Below, in pieces: positions 15,901 through 25,063 of a DNA stretch of 64,000 nucleotides. The position numbers and the translations under genes were made by a program. The notes under the pieces were generated by a model. That model was not told the origin of the DNA. It was given only the letters and a program-made list of their open reading frames with translations, and searched no databases. The stretch spans positions 1 to 64,000 of the forward strand of contig CAYYID010000024.1 of assembly GCA_964471915.1 (NCBI GenBank), in the 5' to 3' direction. Numbering within the stretch: position 1 is the stretch's first letter; each line of letters begins with the position of its first letter. The DNA comes from JAIEPW01 sp964471915. GTDB taxonomy: Bacteria; Acidobacteriota; Terriglobia; Bryobacterales; Bryobacteraceae.

Positions 15901-18141
15901 TCAGCGCCGGATTGCGACCCGCGTGCTCGACTCCGCACCCGCCATCCGGAGAACCACCGGCACCTCGTTCCCCGCCTCCGCGTCCGCCGGAATCAGCGCG
16001 TTGATCTGCATCACGCCCGCGGTTCCCGGCGCCTGGCCGCGGAACAGCACCATGGCCGGCCGGCCTCCGACCAACAGCGTCATTGCGGCCACCGGTTCGG
16101 GATACGGAGCGGCAGCCACCTGCCCGGAGATGCTCGCCGGAACGGTCACGCCCTGCCCCGTCGCGTAGAGCACGATCGCTCCTCCAGGTTGCGCGGGCTG
16201 GCCGGCGTCATTGAGTGTGCCGTTTGCGTTCCAGATCCGCGGAAAGAGGCCGGGCGATGCCGCCGCAATCCGCAACGCTTCGGCAGTGCTCGCCGCGCCC
16301 CGGTAGCGGACCACGACGGAAGCCTCGGCGGCGCCCGCCACCTCGTAAGGCACCTGGATGTTCACCTGATCCTGCCGCGCGAAGAGCAGCGGCGCCGGCA
16401 CGCCGTTGACGGTCACGGCCACGTCCCCGAGCACAAACGGCAAGCGGCCCTGCGCGTCGAAGCTGGCCACGGCGCCCGTGGCGGGGCCCAGGCCGGCGCC
16501 GAAGATCGACAGCAACTGCCCGGGCGCCGCCGCTTGCGCCGCCCCGGTGAACGCGTTGCCCAACCCGCCCGCGGCGATCCGCGGCGTTATGCCCGAAGCT
16601 TCGCCCTCGGTGACGGTGATGGAGCGATCGGCCGCCAGGTTCTCCAGCCGGTCCCGGGCGCCCGACGGCCATTCGATTTCGAGCGCCTCCGCGAGCGCCG
16701 CGTCCCCGAGCCCGAAATGGACCTCGAGGCTGTTGTGGCCCATGAAGGTGTTCTGCGTCTCGATGGCGCGGCGCTGGGTCACCCGCCTGCCGCCGATGAA
16801 AGAGGTCAGCCGGAGCTTGGCGCCCACCGCGCTCCGGTTGGACCGTACGCCGATGCAGCGGATCTTCAGCCAGTGGTTCCCGTTGGCGGTCTCGTTCTTG
16901 AGGAGGGAGTGCCTTCCCGCGGGCTGAGCCGCACCAGCGAATACGTCCAGGTCACCGTCGTTATCGTAGTCGCCGGCCGCGGCGGTCCACAGCACCCCCA
17001 AGCCCGGCGTGAGGTCGATCCGGTCGAACCCCCCGTCCCGGTTGTTGCGATACCAGCGCCCGCCCGTTACCGTGGCCACAAACACGTCCAGGTAACCATC
17101 GTTGTCGAAGTCACCCCAAACGTTGGCGAGCGAGGTGGCGATCTCCGTCACCAGCGGCCCTTGCGTCACCTTGGTGAACTGCCCGCTGTCGTTGCGGTAC
17201 AGCTCGTTCGCGAGGCCTCCCAACTGCAGCGCGTAGTTGGTGACGAAGAAATCCAGATCGCCGTCGTTGTCGTAGTCGATCCAGTTCACGGTCTGTCCGT
17301 CGCGCGGTGGCTGGGCAAACGGCGCGTTCGCAAGGCGGTCGAACGCCAGGCTGCCGCTCTCTTTCAGAAGATTCCGGAAATAGAAGTCGAGGCCCAGCAC
17401 GTTGCTGGCGGGTCCCGTCCCGATGAACAGGTCCAGGTCACCGTCGTCGTCGAAATCGGCCCACGAGCCGTTCGTGTAAGGGGCCAGTCCCGTCACCAGG
17501 GGGCCCTCGGTCACCCGCGTGAATCCGAAGTCCGGCGGACCGTTGTTCAAAAAGAGGAAATTCGGCTGCGGCGTCCCTGTGAAACCCGCCGGATGCGTCA
17601 CGAACAGATCCACGTCGCCGTCGTTGTCCACGTCGGCCCACGACGGGGACCAGCCGCGCAGGTCGACGCCCGCTAGGCCGGGGGGCGCCACGCGGCTCAG
17701 CCGGCCGCCGCCATCGTTGCGGTAGAGGACCGACCCGGCGCCGGCGAGGAAAAGATCCGGGTCGCCGTCATTATCGTAGTCCGCCCAAGCGGCGCCGATG
17801 GGGAAGTTGTTGTCACCGGCGAAGCCGTCTACCGTAACTTGCGTGAAGCGATCCCCACCGTCGTTCCGGAACATTCGCCGGCGCTGCGCGGCGGGAGGCG
17901 CCGGGGTGGAAAGCGAGCCGATCACGAACAGGTCGAGATCGCCATCGCCGTCATAGTCGATCCAGGTTGCACCGCTCGCGTTGCCTGCCGCTCCGATGTC
18001 GCCACCGGTAAGCCGCGTGAATGAGAACGGTGGAGCGGACTGGGCGGCCGCGCCTGCCGCTAGCGCCAAGGTCAGCGCCGCGACGCCCGCAAGGTCCCAA
18101 CGGCGGTGCGGGCGGTTTTCTGGTTTCCCCATGAAAGGCAT
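15901..18141 (-). CDS. Secreted FG-GAP/UnbV protein with Solibacter C-terminal domain
   Basis: The product (about 746 residues from ATG 18141) has a signal peptide (AGVAALTLALAAGAAAQ). Seven FG-GAP/VCBS-like repeats follow, each with a calcium loop such as DYDGDGDLDLF, DYDNDGDPDLF or DFDDDGDLDLF, expected to form a seven-bladed propeller. Next comes an ASPIC/UnbV domain (NHWLKIRCIGVRSNRSAVGA to IEWPSGARD) and a C-terminal domain of about 230 residues (APGQLLSIFGAGLGP, QVNIQVPYEVAG, VLYATGQGVTVP) typical of Solibacter surface proteins (TIGR03437). It lies 148 bases downstream of the B12-riboswitch-controlled receptor and may be part of its message. The role could be binding of a ligand at the cell surface. 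A second in-frame ATG at 18132 is an alternative start. Confidence 0.87.
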   Translation of the reverse strand: MPFMGKPENRPHRRWDLAGVAALTLALAAGAAAQSAPPFSFTRLTGGDIGAAGNASGATWIDYDGDGDLDLFVIGSLSTPAPPAAQRRRMFRNDGGDRFTQVTVDGFAGDNNFPIGAAWADYDNDGDPDLFLAGAGSVLYRNDGGGRLSRVAPPGLAGVDLRGWSPSWADVDNDGDVDLFVTHPAGFTGTPQPNFLFLNNGPPDFGFTRVTEGPLVTGLAPYTNGSWADFDDDGDLDLFIGTGPASNVLGLDFYFRNLLKESGSLAFDRLANAPFAQPPRDGQTVNWIDYDNDGDLDFFVTNYALQLGGLANELYRNDSGQFTKVTQGPLVTEIATSLANVWGDFDNDGYLDVFVATVTGGRWYRNNRDGGFDRIDLTPGLGVLWTAAAGDYDNDGDLDVFAGAAQPAGRHSLLKNETANGNHWLKIRCIGVRSNRSAVGAKLRLTSFIGGRRVTQRRAIETQNTFMGHNSLEVHFGLGDAALAEALEIEWPSGARDRLENLAADRSITVTEGEASGITPRIAAGGLGNAFTGAAQAAAPGQLLSIFGAGLGPATGAVASFDAQGRLPFVLGDVAVTVNGVPAPLLFARQDQVNIQVPYEVAGAAEASVVVRYRGAASTAEALRIAAASPGLFPRIWNANGTLNDAGQPAQPGGAIVLYATGQGVTVPASISGQVAAAPYPEPVAAMTLLVGGRPAMVLFRGQAPGTAGVMQINALIPADAEAGNEVPVVLRMAGAESSTRVAIRR

Positions 18142-18289
18142 GCTAGGGGCGACGGCGGCGGGCCGCCACCTCCCCGCCGCGGGGGTTTCCTGTGGCACGG
18201 CCAAATGGACATTTCCCGGGGCGGATGAATTTGCCCGGGTACCCGGCCGGACCGAGCTGGCTGCCAATCCGGTGGCTCGGGCGGACGGC

Positions 18290-20662
18290 CTAGAACAGCC
18301 ACCGGACGCCGCCCACGCCCCAGAACCGGGGAGTGCGGAAGCCGTCCTCGAAGTACCGCTGGTTACCTAGGTTCTCCAAGCGGCCGTAGAACTGGACCCG
18401 GTGGCGCTCGCCGGCCGGCAGCGTGTAGCTGAGCATCAGGTCGGCTTTGCGCGGACCCGGAAACCGGAAGGCGCGCGTCCCGGAGCCGGCAAAGAACGGC
18501 CCGGTATAGCTCGCCGCGGCCAGGAAGTCGAGGGTCGCGTCGATGCGTTTGCCGATCCGCTGCACCGCCAACAGCGTGAACTGGTGCGGGAACACGCGGA
18601 GCGTGCGCAGGGACCCGCCCAAGAGCACCGAGTTGCGCTCCCGCGCGTTGGTGTAGGTATACGACGAGTTCAGGGTGAGGGACCGCGTGGGGCGCGCTTC
18701 GACGGAGAGTTCGACGCCGCGGGCGAGCCCTCCGCGCGTGTTCAGGTAGCCTCCGAACCGGCGGTAGGGATCGGTAGCCGCGTTGATGCGTCCGCTGAAG
18801 TCGAAAACGATCACCTCTTGCAGCCGCGTGTAGAAGTACGATGCGCTCAGCCGGAGGCGCGAGTTCGCCAAGTACTGGTCGATGCCGAAGTCGAGGCCGA
18901 GCGTGCGGTCGGGCCGGAGGCGCGGGTCGCCATAGGGGCTGAAGGACCCGCCGAAGAAGCCCGCGCCGAAGCGCTCATAGAGCGACGGGGCGCGATAGGC
19001 GTTGCCCGCATGGGCACGGAGCTTTGTGCCGGTGCGGTGGAAGAACCAGGCGGCGGAGGCGTCCCCGGTAAGAGCGTCGGGCGGCGCGGGCGCGCTGACG
19101 CCGGTGTACGCCGGCGTTCCTCCCGAGAAGCGCGGCGCGGAGACGGCGAAGCCCTGCCAGCGGCCGGAGAGCGACACCGCGAGGCGGTTCGAGAACAGCC
19201 GGATCTGATCCTGTACGAAGGCGCTCGAGGATCGCTGGACGACCTCGGCGCGAGCGTCCACCGTGGCGGACCGGGAGACGTTGGTGAAGCTCTCGCGTTC
19301 GAATTCGTAACCGCCGCTGAGGAACTGAGCCGCGCCGAGACGGGCGTCCGCGCGGGCCGAGAGCACGTCGATGCGGCCGTCGAAGAGGTTGGCGTTCGGG
19401 ATGCGGGGCTGAAAGCGCACGCCCAGCGGCCCGTCGCGGTTGTCGCGCGAGGTGGCCAGGCCCTGGTAATCGAGCCGGAGATTCACAGCCTGCGTGAGCT
19501 GGTGCTGCACCCCGCCCAGCCCGCTCCAGACGCGGGCGGAGCGGCGGGCGTCGGGATCGTTGAGCGAGGGCGCGAACGTGGCGGCGCCCCAGTCGAAGGG
19601 GAGTCCGGCTTCGGCGCGGCGGATGGCAGCCGGCGGCAGCGGGATGGCTGGGACCGGGTTCGTGGCCGGCAGCACGGGACCAGCGAACGGCGAAGTGTTC
19701 AGCCCCAAGGAGGTGTCGGCGGCCCACAGGCGGGCGCGGAACGAGGTCCGCGGCGTGGCCAGGAACTGCAACTGGCTCTGCAGCGTGGAATTGCGGTGCC
19801 GGTCGTCGCCATCGACCCCGCTGAGGACGTTCAGATGCTCCAGCCCGAGCGAGTAGCGCAGGCGATCCCGGGCGGCGGAACCGGACATCCGCGCCTGAGG
19901 ACGGAGCAGGCCGAGTCCGCCGCCCTCGACCGCTAGTGATCCGCGGAACGGGCCCCCGCCGGGGTTGGTGATCAGGTTCAGCACGCCGCCGGTGGCGTGG
20001 GTCCCGTACAGGGAGGAGCCGGAGCCGCGCAGCACTTCAATGCGGTCGATGTCCGGGAGCAGCACATCGCTCAGGAAGCCGGTGGCTTCCCCCTGCGGGG
20101 CGGAGGAATCGCGGAGGCGAAAGCCGTCAACCAGCAGGGCGGTGTCGAAGGTGCGGAGGCCGCGCGTGGCGACGCTGGTGAGCGCGCCGGGCCCGCCGAA
20201 CTGGGCGACCCGGAGTCCGGGGACCTGCTTCAGCGCCTCGGGCAGCGAAAACTCGCCGCGGAGGGCGATCTGCTCGGCAGAGACGACGTCGAGCGCCTTG
20301 GCGATTTCGTCCACCGATTGCGCGGTGCCGGTGGCGGTAACGACGACGTTGGTGGAGACCCGCTGCAGTTCGAGCCGGAGGTCGGCGACGGCGGGCGGGG
20401 TGAGCGCCTGCGGCGCCGAAGGTGCGAAGCCAGCGCCCGAGGCGGTGACCAGCACCTCGCCGACCGGCAGCGAGCCGAAGGCATATTCGCCGGCAGGTCC
20501 GCTACGGACGGTGGTCTGGAAGGACCCGGAACGGCTGGTGGCAGTGACGGTGGCGCCGGAGACGGCGGCACCGGAAGGATCGAGAACCCGGCCGGTAAGC
20601 GTCGCGGCGCACGCAGCGTCCGCGAGAATCAAAGCGAAAAGTGAAAACCGAAAACTTGCCAT
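18290..20662 (-). CDS. btuB: TonB-dependent cobalamin receptor (BtuB-like)
   Basis: This 790-residue outer-membrane receptor has a signal peptide (MASFRFSLFALILADAACA) and an N-terminal carboxypeptidase-like regulatory domain (about 20-105: TLTGRVLDPSGAAVSGATVTA). The plug domain spans about 115-235, with LPEALKQVPGLRV and DIDRIEVLRGSGSSLYGTHA. A 22-strand-type barrel ends in the aromatic terminus GVGGVRWLF. The substrate call, vitamin B12 or another corrinoid, rests on the cobalamin riboswitch in its leader. TonB-coupled import through this receptor would be repressed when intracellular B12 is sufficient. A truncated second copy of its 3' end lies at 15741-15861. Confidence 0.9.
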   Translation of the reverse strand: MASFRFSLFALILADAACAATLTGRVLDPSGAAVSGATVTATSRSGSFQTTVRSGPAGEYAFGSLPVGEVLVTASGAGFAPSAPQALTPPAVADLRLELQRVSTNVVVTATGTAQSVDEIAKALDVVSAEQIALRGEFSLPEALKQVPGLRVAQFGGPGALTSVATRGLRTFDTALLVDGFRLRDSSAPQGEATGFLSDVLLPDIDRIEVLRGSGSSLYGTHATGGVLNLITNPGGGPFRGSLAVEGGGLGLLRPQARMSGSAARDRLRYSLGLEHLNVLSGVDGDDRHRNSTLQSQLQFLATPRTSFRARLWAADTSLGLNTSPFAGPVLPATNPVPAIPLPPAAIRRAEAGLPFDWGAATFAPSLNDPDARRSARVWSGLGGVQHQLTQAVNLRLDYQGLATSRDNRDGPLGVRFQPRIPNANLFDGRIDVLSARADARLGAAQFLSGGYEFERESFTNVSRSATVDARAEVVQRSSSAFVQDQIRLFSNRLAVSLSGRWQGFAVSAPRFSGGTPAYTGVSAPAPPDALTGDASAAWFFHRTGTKLRAHAGNAYRAPSLYERFGAGFFGGSFSPYGDPRLRPDRTLGLDFGIDQYLANSRLRLSASYFYTRLQEVIVFDFSGRINAATDPYRRFGGYLNTRGGLARGVELSVEARPTRSLTLNSSYTYTNARERNSVLLGGSLRTLRVFPHQFTLLAVQRIGKRIDATLDFLAAASYTGPFFAGSGTRAFRFPGPRKADLMLSYTLPAGERHRVQFYGRLENLGNQRYFEDGFRTPRFWGVGGVRWLF

Positions 20663-20711
20663 ACCCTCCCCTCGAGAGTTGCTAGAAGTTCACGGCCATT
20701 TCGGCCGCGGT

Positions 20712-20910
20712 TTCCGGCAGGTCTTCGGACTTGCAGGCGTTTTCCTCCGAGGGAGGATTTTCCTAGCGGCCACCGCTTCCCAATCCGCGGGCGCGGATCA
20801 GTGCTCGATTGGCGGCCGTCGTTCCTGCTCACCGCTGCGGGGGCAGTCCCGGTTTCCCACCGGGTTCCCTTTTCAACGCGGTCCCTTTTCGAGGGACCAC
20901 GTACCGGCAA
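20712..20910 (-). promoter_or_regulatory. Cobalamin riboswitch
   Basis: On the minus strand the leader of the receptor gene contains the core of the B12 aptamer: an ACCCGGTGGGAAACCGGGAC stem-loop, then TGCCCCCGCAGCGGT, GAGCAGGAACG and CACTG. It ends with the B12 box AAGTCCGAAGACCTGCC at 20717-20733. About 50 bases separate the box from the ATG, enough to sequester the ribosome site (GAGGGGAGGG lies just before the start). Corrinoid binding should repress the downstream receptor. Confidence 0.93.
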
Positions 20911-20917
20911 CGGTGGG

Positions 20918-20946
20918 AGTATAGCAAGGAGTGTCAAGGGGACCAA
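20918..20946 (-). promoter_or_regulatory. Sigma70-type promoter of the riboswitch
   Basis: On the minus strand TTGGTC (20941-20946) and TATACT (20918-20923) are separated by 17 bases and lie just upstream of the aptamer. The predicted start falls at about 20911, consistent with the first aptamer stem. Confidence 0.55.
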
Positions 20947-21228
20947 GCGAAATCGCCCCACCAGGGACGGTCACAAGCGCCGAAGATTTTTCTTTCGCGG
21001 CGTAAGCCCCAATGCGTCTATCAATTGGTGTCAATTGTTCAACGATCGCTGGATGCAGGCAGAACACCCGGCCGGACGAGGATGCGGGTGCAACCGCCTC
21101 AAGCCCGCGGGTCCGGCGTCCGATTGACGTAAGGGGATGCTGGCCCGGCCGCGGCGATCGGCACGGAACCAGGCATACACGGTAGTCTGAAGTAGCAAGA
21201 CCGCCGGCGCGGGAAAAAGAAAGAAAGC
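20947..21228. other. Divergent intergenic region with a double TCAATTG
   Basis: This stretch separates the riboswitch promoter from the large secreted-protein gene. It holds two TCAATTG copies at 21021-21027 and 21031-21037, one helical turn apart and each containing the palindrome CAATTG, followed by a GC-rich stretch. The pair could be an operator for the gene at 21229. A TTGACG at 21124 might be a -35 box, but I see no convincing -10. The region has no gene. Confidence 0.4.
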
Positions 21229-24200
21229 ATGAAGACCAAGATTTTCTTGTGGATGGCCATCGGGGTGGCAGCGGGCTGGGGACAGAGCCTGCGCGTGGGA
21301 CCAGGGGTAAACGCGACGTGGAACCAGCCGGCGCGGTCCGCGTCGCAGCCGTACCGGGTGGAATTCTGGATGCACGGCGTCGGACCGGGGCCGGGCAACC
21401 AGGCGGACGTGATCAATACCGGGGGGGTGGCGTTCCAGGTGAAGTGGAACGGCGGCTCCGGGTTGTGGCTGGGACCGACGCACCGGACCATTGGTACGCC
21501 GTGTAGCATCAAGCCGGCGAACTACCCGAACGGCTTCGCGGTGCGCTACCAGTACGACCCGGGGCCGGGGAGTGCCGGGAGAGAAACCTGCGAGGTCTAC
21601 GATCCGTCGAGCGGGACGCGTCAGGGCTCAGAACAGTTCTACACGGGGTCGCTGACGAACCCCTTCTCAAACGGATCGCTATACGGGCAGCCAAACGGCG
21701 AGTTCTCGATCGGCTTCCTCCGGATCTACTCGACGCTGGTTCCGGCGGCGTCGCGGGTGCCCCTGCCCACCGATCCGGCCGGCGATCTTCTGGATTTCAC
21801 GTTCAACAACACGCTGAACGATCGTTCCGGCGGCGGAAGGCACTTGAGTTCCGGGTCGCCGGCCTACGTGCCGTCGCCACCGCCGGCGGTGGTATCGCGG
21901 ATCCGGACACCCGGCGCCCCGGGCTGGACCGAGTCGCTGCCCTGCCGGGCGGGATTCCCGTGCGAGCTTGAGGGCGGCGGCAGTTATTCGACGGCCGAGG
22001 CGAGCGGCAACTTGACCTACAACTGGCAACAGCTTGCGGGGCCCACGGCGGTGCGGTGGTCGTCGCGGACCGTGGCGCAGCCCCACGTGGACGGGATGAT
22101 CTTCGGGTCGTACCGCTTCCGTCTGCAGGTGACGGACACCAACGGGCAGTCCGCCACGTCGGAGATCGAGGTGGGCGCGGTCGCGACCGATGACAAGGGC
22201 GTGGTGATCAACGCCGATCCGCGGGTGGATAAGTTCCTGGGACCGATGATCGCGCTGGGGCGGAATCCCTGGACGTGGGCGGACGAACGGCAACTCACGG
22301 GCGCAGGGCTGCGTAATGCGGCCTACGGAACGGCGCCTGGTTTCGCGCAATGGCAGTCCGGCACGGTCGCGTGGAATCGTCAGGGGAATTGCACGACATC
22401 ACTGTCGGCGGGCATCAACTCGACCGACAACACGATCTCCGTGTCCAACGCTGCGGGCTGTGACTGGTCGGTTTATCCGGTGTACCTGCAAATCGGCGGC
22501 TACTACGGCGAGGTCGTCTCCATTTGCAGTCGCAGCGGCAACACGCTCACCGTTTGCAGCTATGGACGCAGTTTCAACGGCAGGGTAAGCTCGTGGGGCA
22601 GCGGGACCATTGTGGAGCAATTCAGGGTCACAGGCACCGGAACCGGATTCCTGACGACGCTTTGCCCGGCTGGTCCCGGTCCAGGCGGGACGATCTACGA
22701 AACGGGCACGGTAGCGGTAGCGAACAACTCGGCGGCAATCACTCGCGCCGGCGGAGGGACACCCTGGACGGTGAGCGGGGAGCCGACCGGCCGCACGATT
22801 CGCATCGACGGCGGAGGAGGCGCGGTGTACGCGGGATCGATCGCGGCGGTGCAGAGCGGAACGACGGCCACTCTGAGCCGTAACTGGCTGGGCAGTGATG
22901 GCACCTACACGTACCACATCTTGAACAACGACCGTCAGATCCTCGCGCTGGAATGGAACGACCCAGCCCTGCCTGACAACCCCGCCGCGCCGAACGGGAA
23001 CATGATGCCCTGGACTCTTGCCGGCTGCGTCTCGGACACCATCGCTTACGGCAAGGATCGATACGAGGCGTTCGGGAGCGGCTCCGTTTCGGGCGAGCGC
23101 TACACTTACCACGACTATCCGTGGCTCAACGGGAATGGCTTCGGCCCCAACTACTACGACGAGGTCCTGGCGAATTACGCCTTACACTACCGTTCCGGCC
23201 TGTCGATGCCGCTCACGGCGGCGCGGAAGCTGAGCCGCTACTGGGCGAAGAACCCGGAACTGATGGGCGGCATCATCGGCGGTCCGCCGCGTGCCCTGGC
23301 TCTCGGTGGTTCGTTCTTCGCGGCGGTACTGGATGGGCAAAGCGAGGACTGGCCGATCCTGCGGCGTAAGGTCAGGACCAGCTACGACACGCAGCCCTGC
23401 AATCAGGACTTGCGCGAAACCGCATACACGCAAAGCCACCTTGCGCTGGCGGCGCTGTTCGATCCGGATGCGGCGCAGCGGGCGGTGTGGAAGTCCGAGC
23501 TCGCCAAGATGTACACGTTCGATAACAACTGCAAGGGCGCGGACAACAGCTACCCGACCAGTTACATCACGGACCAGACGGGTGTGGACCTGACCGCGAC
23601 CAACGGTTCGCGTGATGTGTCGGGCACCAACATTCCGGCAAGCGCTTGCGACACGACGGCGGGGTCGAACGGCTCTATCGCAAACGGTGCCACCACACTC
23701 ACAGGAAGCGGGTTTGTTCCGGGGAGTTACATCGCCCTGGCGGGGACGCGCGGCGGCCAGCCCTGGATTCAGTTTGAGACGATGCAGCACAAGTCCTCGT
23801 CTTCGATCACTCTCGGCCAGGCGTGGCAGGGGGACGCGTGTTCTGGTGATTGCAAGTGGTACGTGTTCGGCAGCGGGTCGCAATACTTCGTGGTTGGTGG
23901 TATGTATGAACGGACGAAGACGCCAGACCAACTTCTCGCTGCACGGATCCAGAACAACGCCTGCGAGTGGGTCAACTCCAGCCTGATCCGGCTGGCGCTG
24001 CCCTTCACAGGGACCACCGGCTCGACCTATCGGTACGGAAAGTACAACCTGTTGGGCAACGGGACGCAGGTATACATGGCGGGGATCAAGGCGTATGCCA
24101 TGAACTACGCCTCGAAGATCGATGACGCGACCCTCGCGGCGAATTACACGGCCCTGGTGAGAAACACGGCGCAGTGGATCTTGAACACGGGCACCTACGA

Positions 24201-24813
24201 TCCGAACGACGGGGTGCAACGGAGCGGGATCTTCTACGCGCGCGGGTTCGAGCATTGCGAACCAGGGACCATTGGAAGCTGGCACCCCCACCTATGCGCT
24301 CCGAATCCCGACCTCAACGGTGAAGTGACCGTCGCCTTGCGGAACGCCTACGAAGCGGACGTGACCCTCAAAGACAAAATCGATCGGCTGTACGGATCGA
24401 CGTGGGGCAAGCCCGGCTGGACCACGGGCGGGGTGTACCAATCGCCCGTGGATCTCACCTTCCCTGCCGACGTAAACTTCTCGTACAAATACTACGGCCT
24501 GATGTTCGGGATGGGTTTCGCGTACCAATGGCCCGCGGCACGCCTGGGCGGAGTGAGTCCGGTGCAGCCGCAGGACGTGTCGATCAATTTCGACCTGGAG
24601 AGCGTGGCCGGGGCGGTATCGGTGCGGGTGGCCGTGACGGCTCCATCCGGCGCGTCGAGCGAGGTGTTCTGCACCGCGTCTCCATGCTCCGTGACGATGG
24701 ACCGCCGGCAGGGCGCACATTGGGTCCAGATCGAGTACCGCAACGGTGCGGGCCAAGTGCTTTCCCGGAGCGAGCCGGACCTGGTTTCGGTAACGCAACG
24801 CCTGGAGGATTGA
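21229..24813 (+). CDS. Very large secreted protein of unknown function
   Basis: The 1194-residue protein has a signal peptide (MKTKIFLWMAIGVAAGWGQ). I see a concanavalin-like or LamG-type segment at about 20-200, then a PKD/Ig-like domain at about 230-320 (GNLTYNWQQLAGP, YRFRLQVTDTNGQSATSEIEV). A long middle region follows with Cys, Asn and Tyr clusters (CTTSLSAGINSTDNTI, DRYEAFGSG, YHDYPWLNGNGFGPNYYDE). The region at 700-1080 looks helical and may be an alpha/alpha-barrel such as those in polysaccharide lyases and glycosidases. The C-terminus is another beta-sandwich. Context next to O-antigen genes fits a surface or polysaccharide-linked role. I cannot name a family. Confidence 0.7.
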   Translation: MKTKIFLWMAIGVAAGWGQSLRVGPGVNATWNQPARSASQPYRVEFWMHGVGPGPGNQADVINTGGVAFQVKWNGGSGLWLGPTHRTIGTPCSIKPANYPNGFAVRYQYDPGPGSAGRETCEVYDPSSGTRQGSEQFYTGSLTNPFSNGSLYGQPNGEFSIGFLRIYSTLVPAASRVPLPTDPAGDLLDFTFNNTLNDRSGGGRHLSSGSPAYVPSPPPAVVSRIRTPGAPGWTESLPCRAGFPCELEGGGSYSTAEASGNLTYNWQQLAGPTAVRWSSRTVAQPHVDGMIFGSYRFRLQVTDTNGQSATSEIEVGAVATDDKGVVINADPRVDKFLGPMIALGRNPWTWADERQLTGAGLRNAAYGTAPGFAQWQSGTVAWNRQGNCTTSLSAGINSTDNTISVSNAAGCDWSVYPVYLQIGGYYGEVVSICSRSGNTLTVCSYGRSFNGRVSSWGSGTIVEQFRVTGTGTGFLTTLCPAGPGPGGTIYETGTVAVANNSAAITRAGGGTPWTVSGEPTGRTIRIDGGGGAVYAGSIAAVQSGTTATLSRNWLGSDGTYTYHILNNDRQILALEWNDPALPDNPAAPNGNMMPWTLAGCVSDTIAYGKDRYEAFGSGSVSGERYTYHDYPWLNGNGFGPNYYDEVLANYALHYRSGLSMPLTAARKLSRYWAKNPELMGGIIGGPPRALALGGSFFAAVLDGQSEDWPILRRKVRTSYDTQPCNQDLRETAYTQSHLALAALFDPDAAQRAVWKSELAKMYTFDNNCKGADNSYPTSYITDQTGVDLTATNGSRDVSGTNIPASACDTTAGSNGSIANGATTLTGSGFVPGSYIALAGTRGGQPWIQFETMQHKSSSSITLGQAWQGDACSGDCKWYVFGSGSQYFVVGGMYERTKTPDQLLAARIQNNACEWVNSSLIRLALPFTGTTGSTYRYGKYNLLGNGTQVYMAGIKAYAMNYASKIDDATLAANYTALVRNTAQWILNTGTYDPNDGVQRSGIFYARGFEHCEPGTIGSWHPHLCAPNPDLNGEVTVALRNAYEADVTLKDKIDRLYGSTWGKPGWTTGGVYQSPVDLTFPADVNFSYKYYGLMFGMGFAYQWPAARLGGVSPVQPQDVSINFDLESVAGAVSVRVAVTAPSGASSEVFCTASPCSVTMDRRQGAHWVQIEYRNGAGQVLSRSEPDLVSVTQRLED

Positions 24814-25063
24814 CGAAGCTCTCGGAGCGCGGAGAGAGGTCTATTGTGATCCTCCGAGGCGAAAGCCGTCCCTTCAGGCACCGACCGTGGCAGGGAAACG
24901 CCCGGCGGCAGCCTCAAGCCGGAGATGCCGGAAGAGCGCGCAGGCTGTTGTTGTTGCGTGGAACGACTGCGGCGGAAGGGACTCTCCGCCGATAGGTTAG
25001 GGTGGGCTATCATGGCCACAGAAAAGGCTCACGGACTGGTGATTCGAAAATGAGGCTGGTGAC

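Noticed and set aside
21060..21130. A c-di-GMP-I riboswitch before the large secreted-protein gene
   Set aside because: A few bases look similar, but the core and tetraloop-receptor parts are missing.
24826..24930. A glycine riboswitch
   Set aside because: Only fragments match and the core CCGAAGG/CAGG geometry is off; kept only as a low-interest finding.
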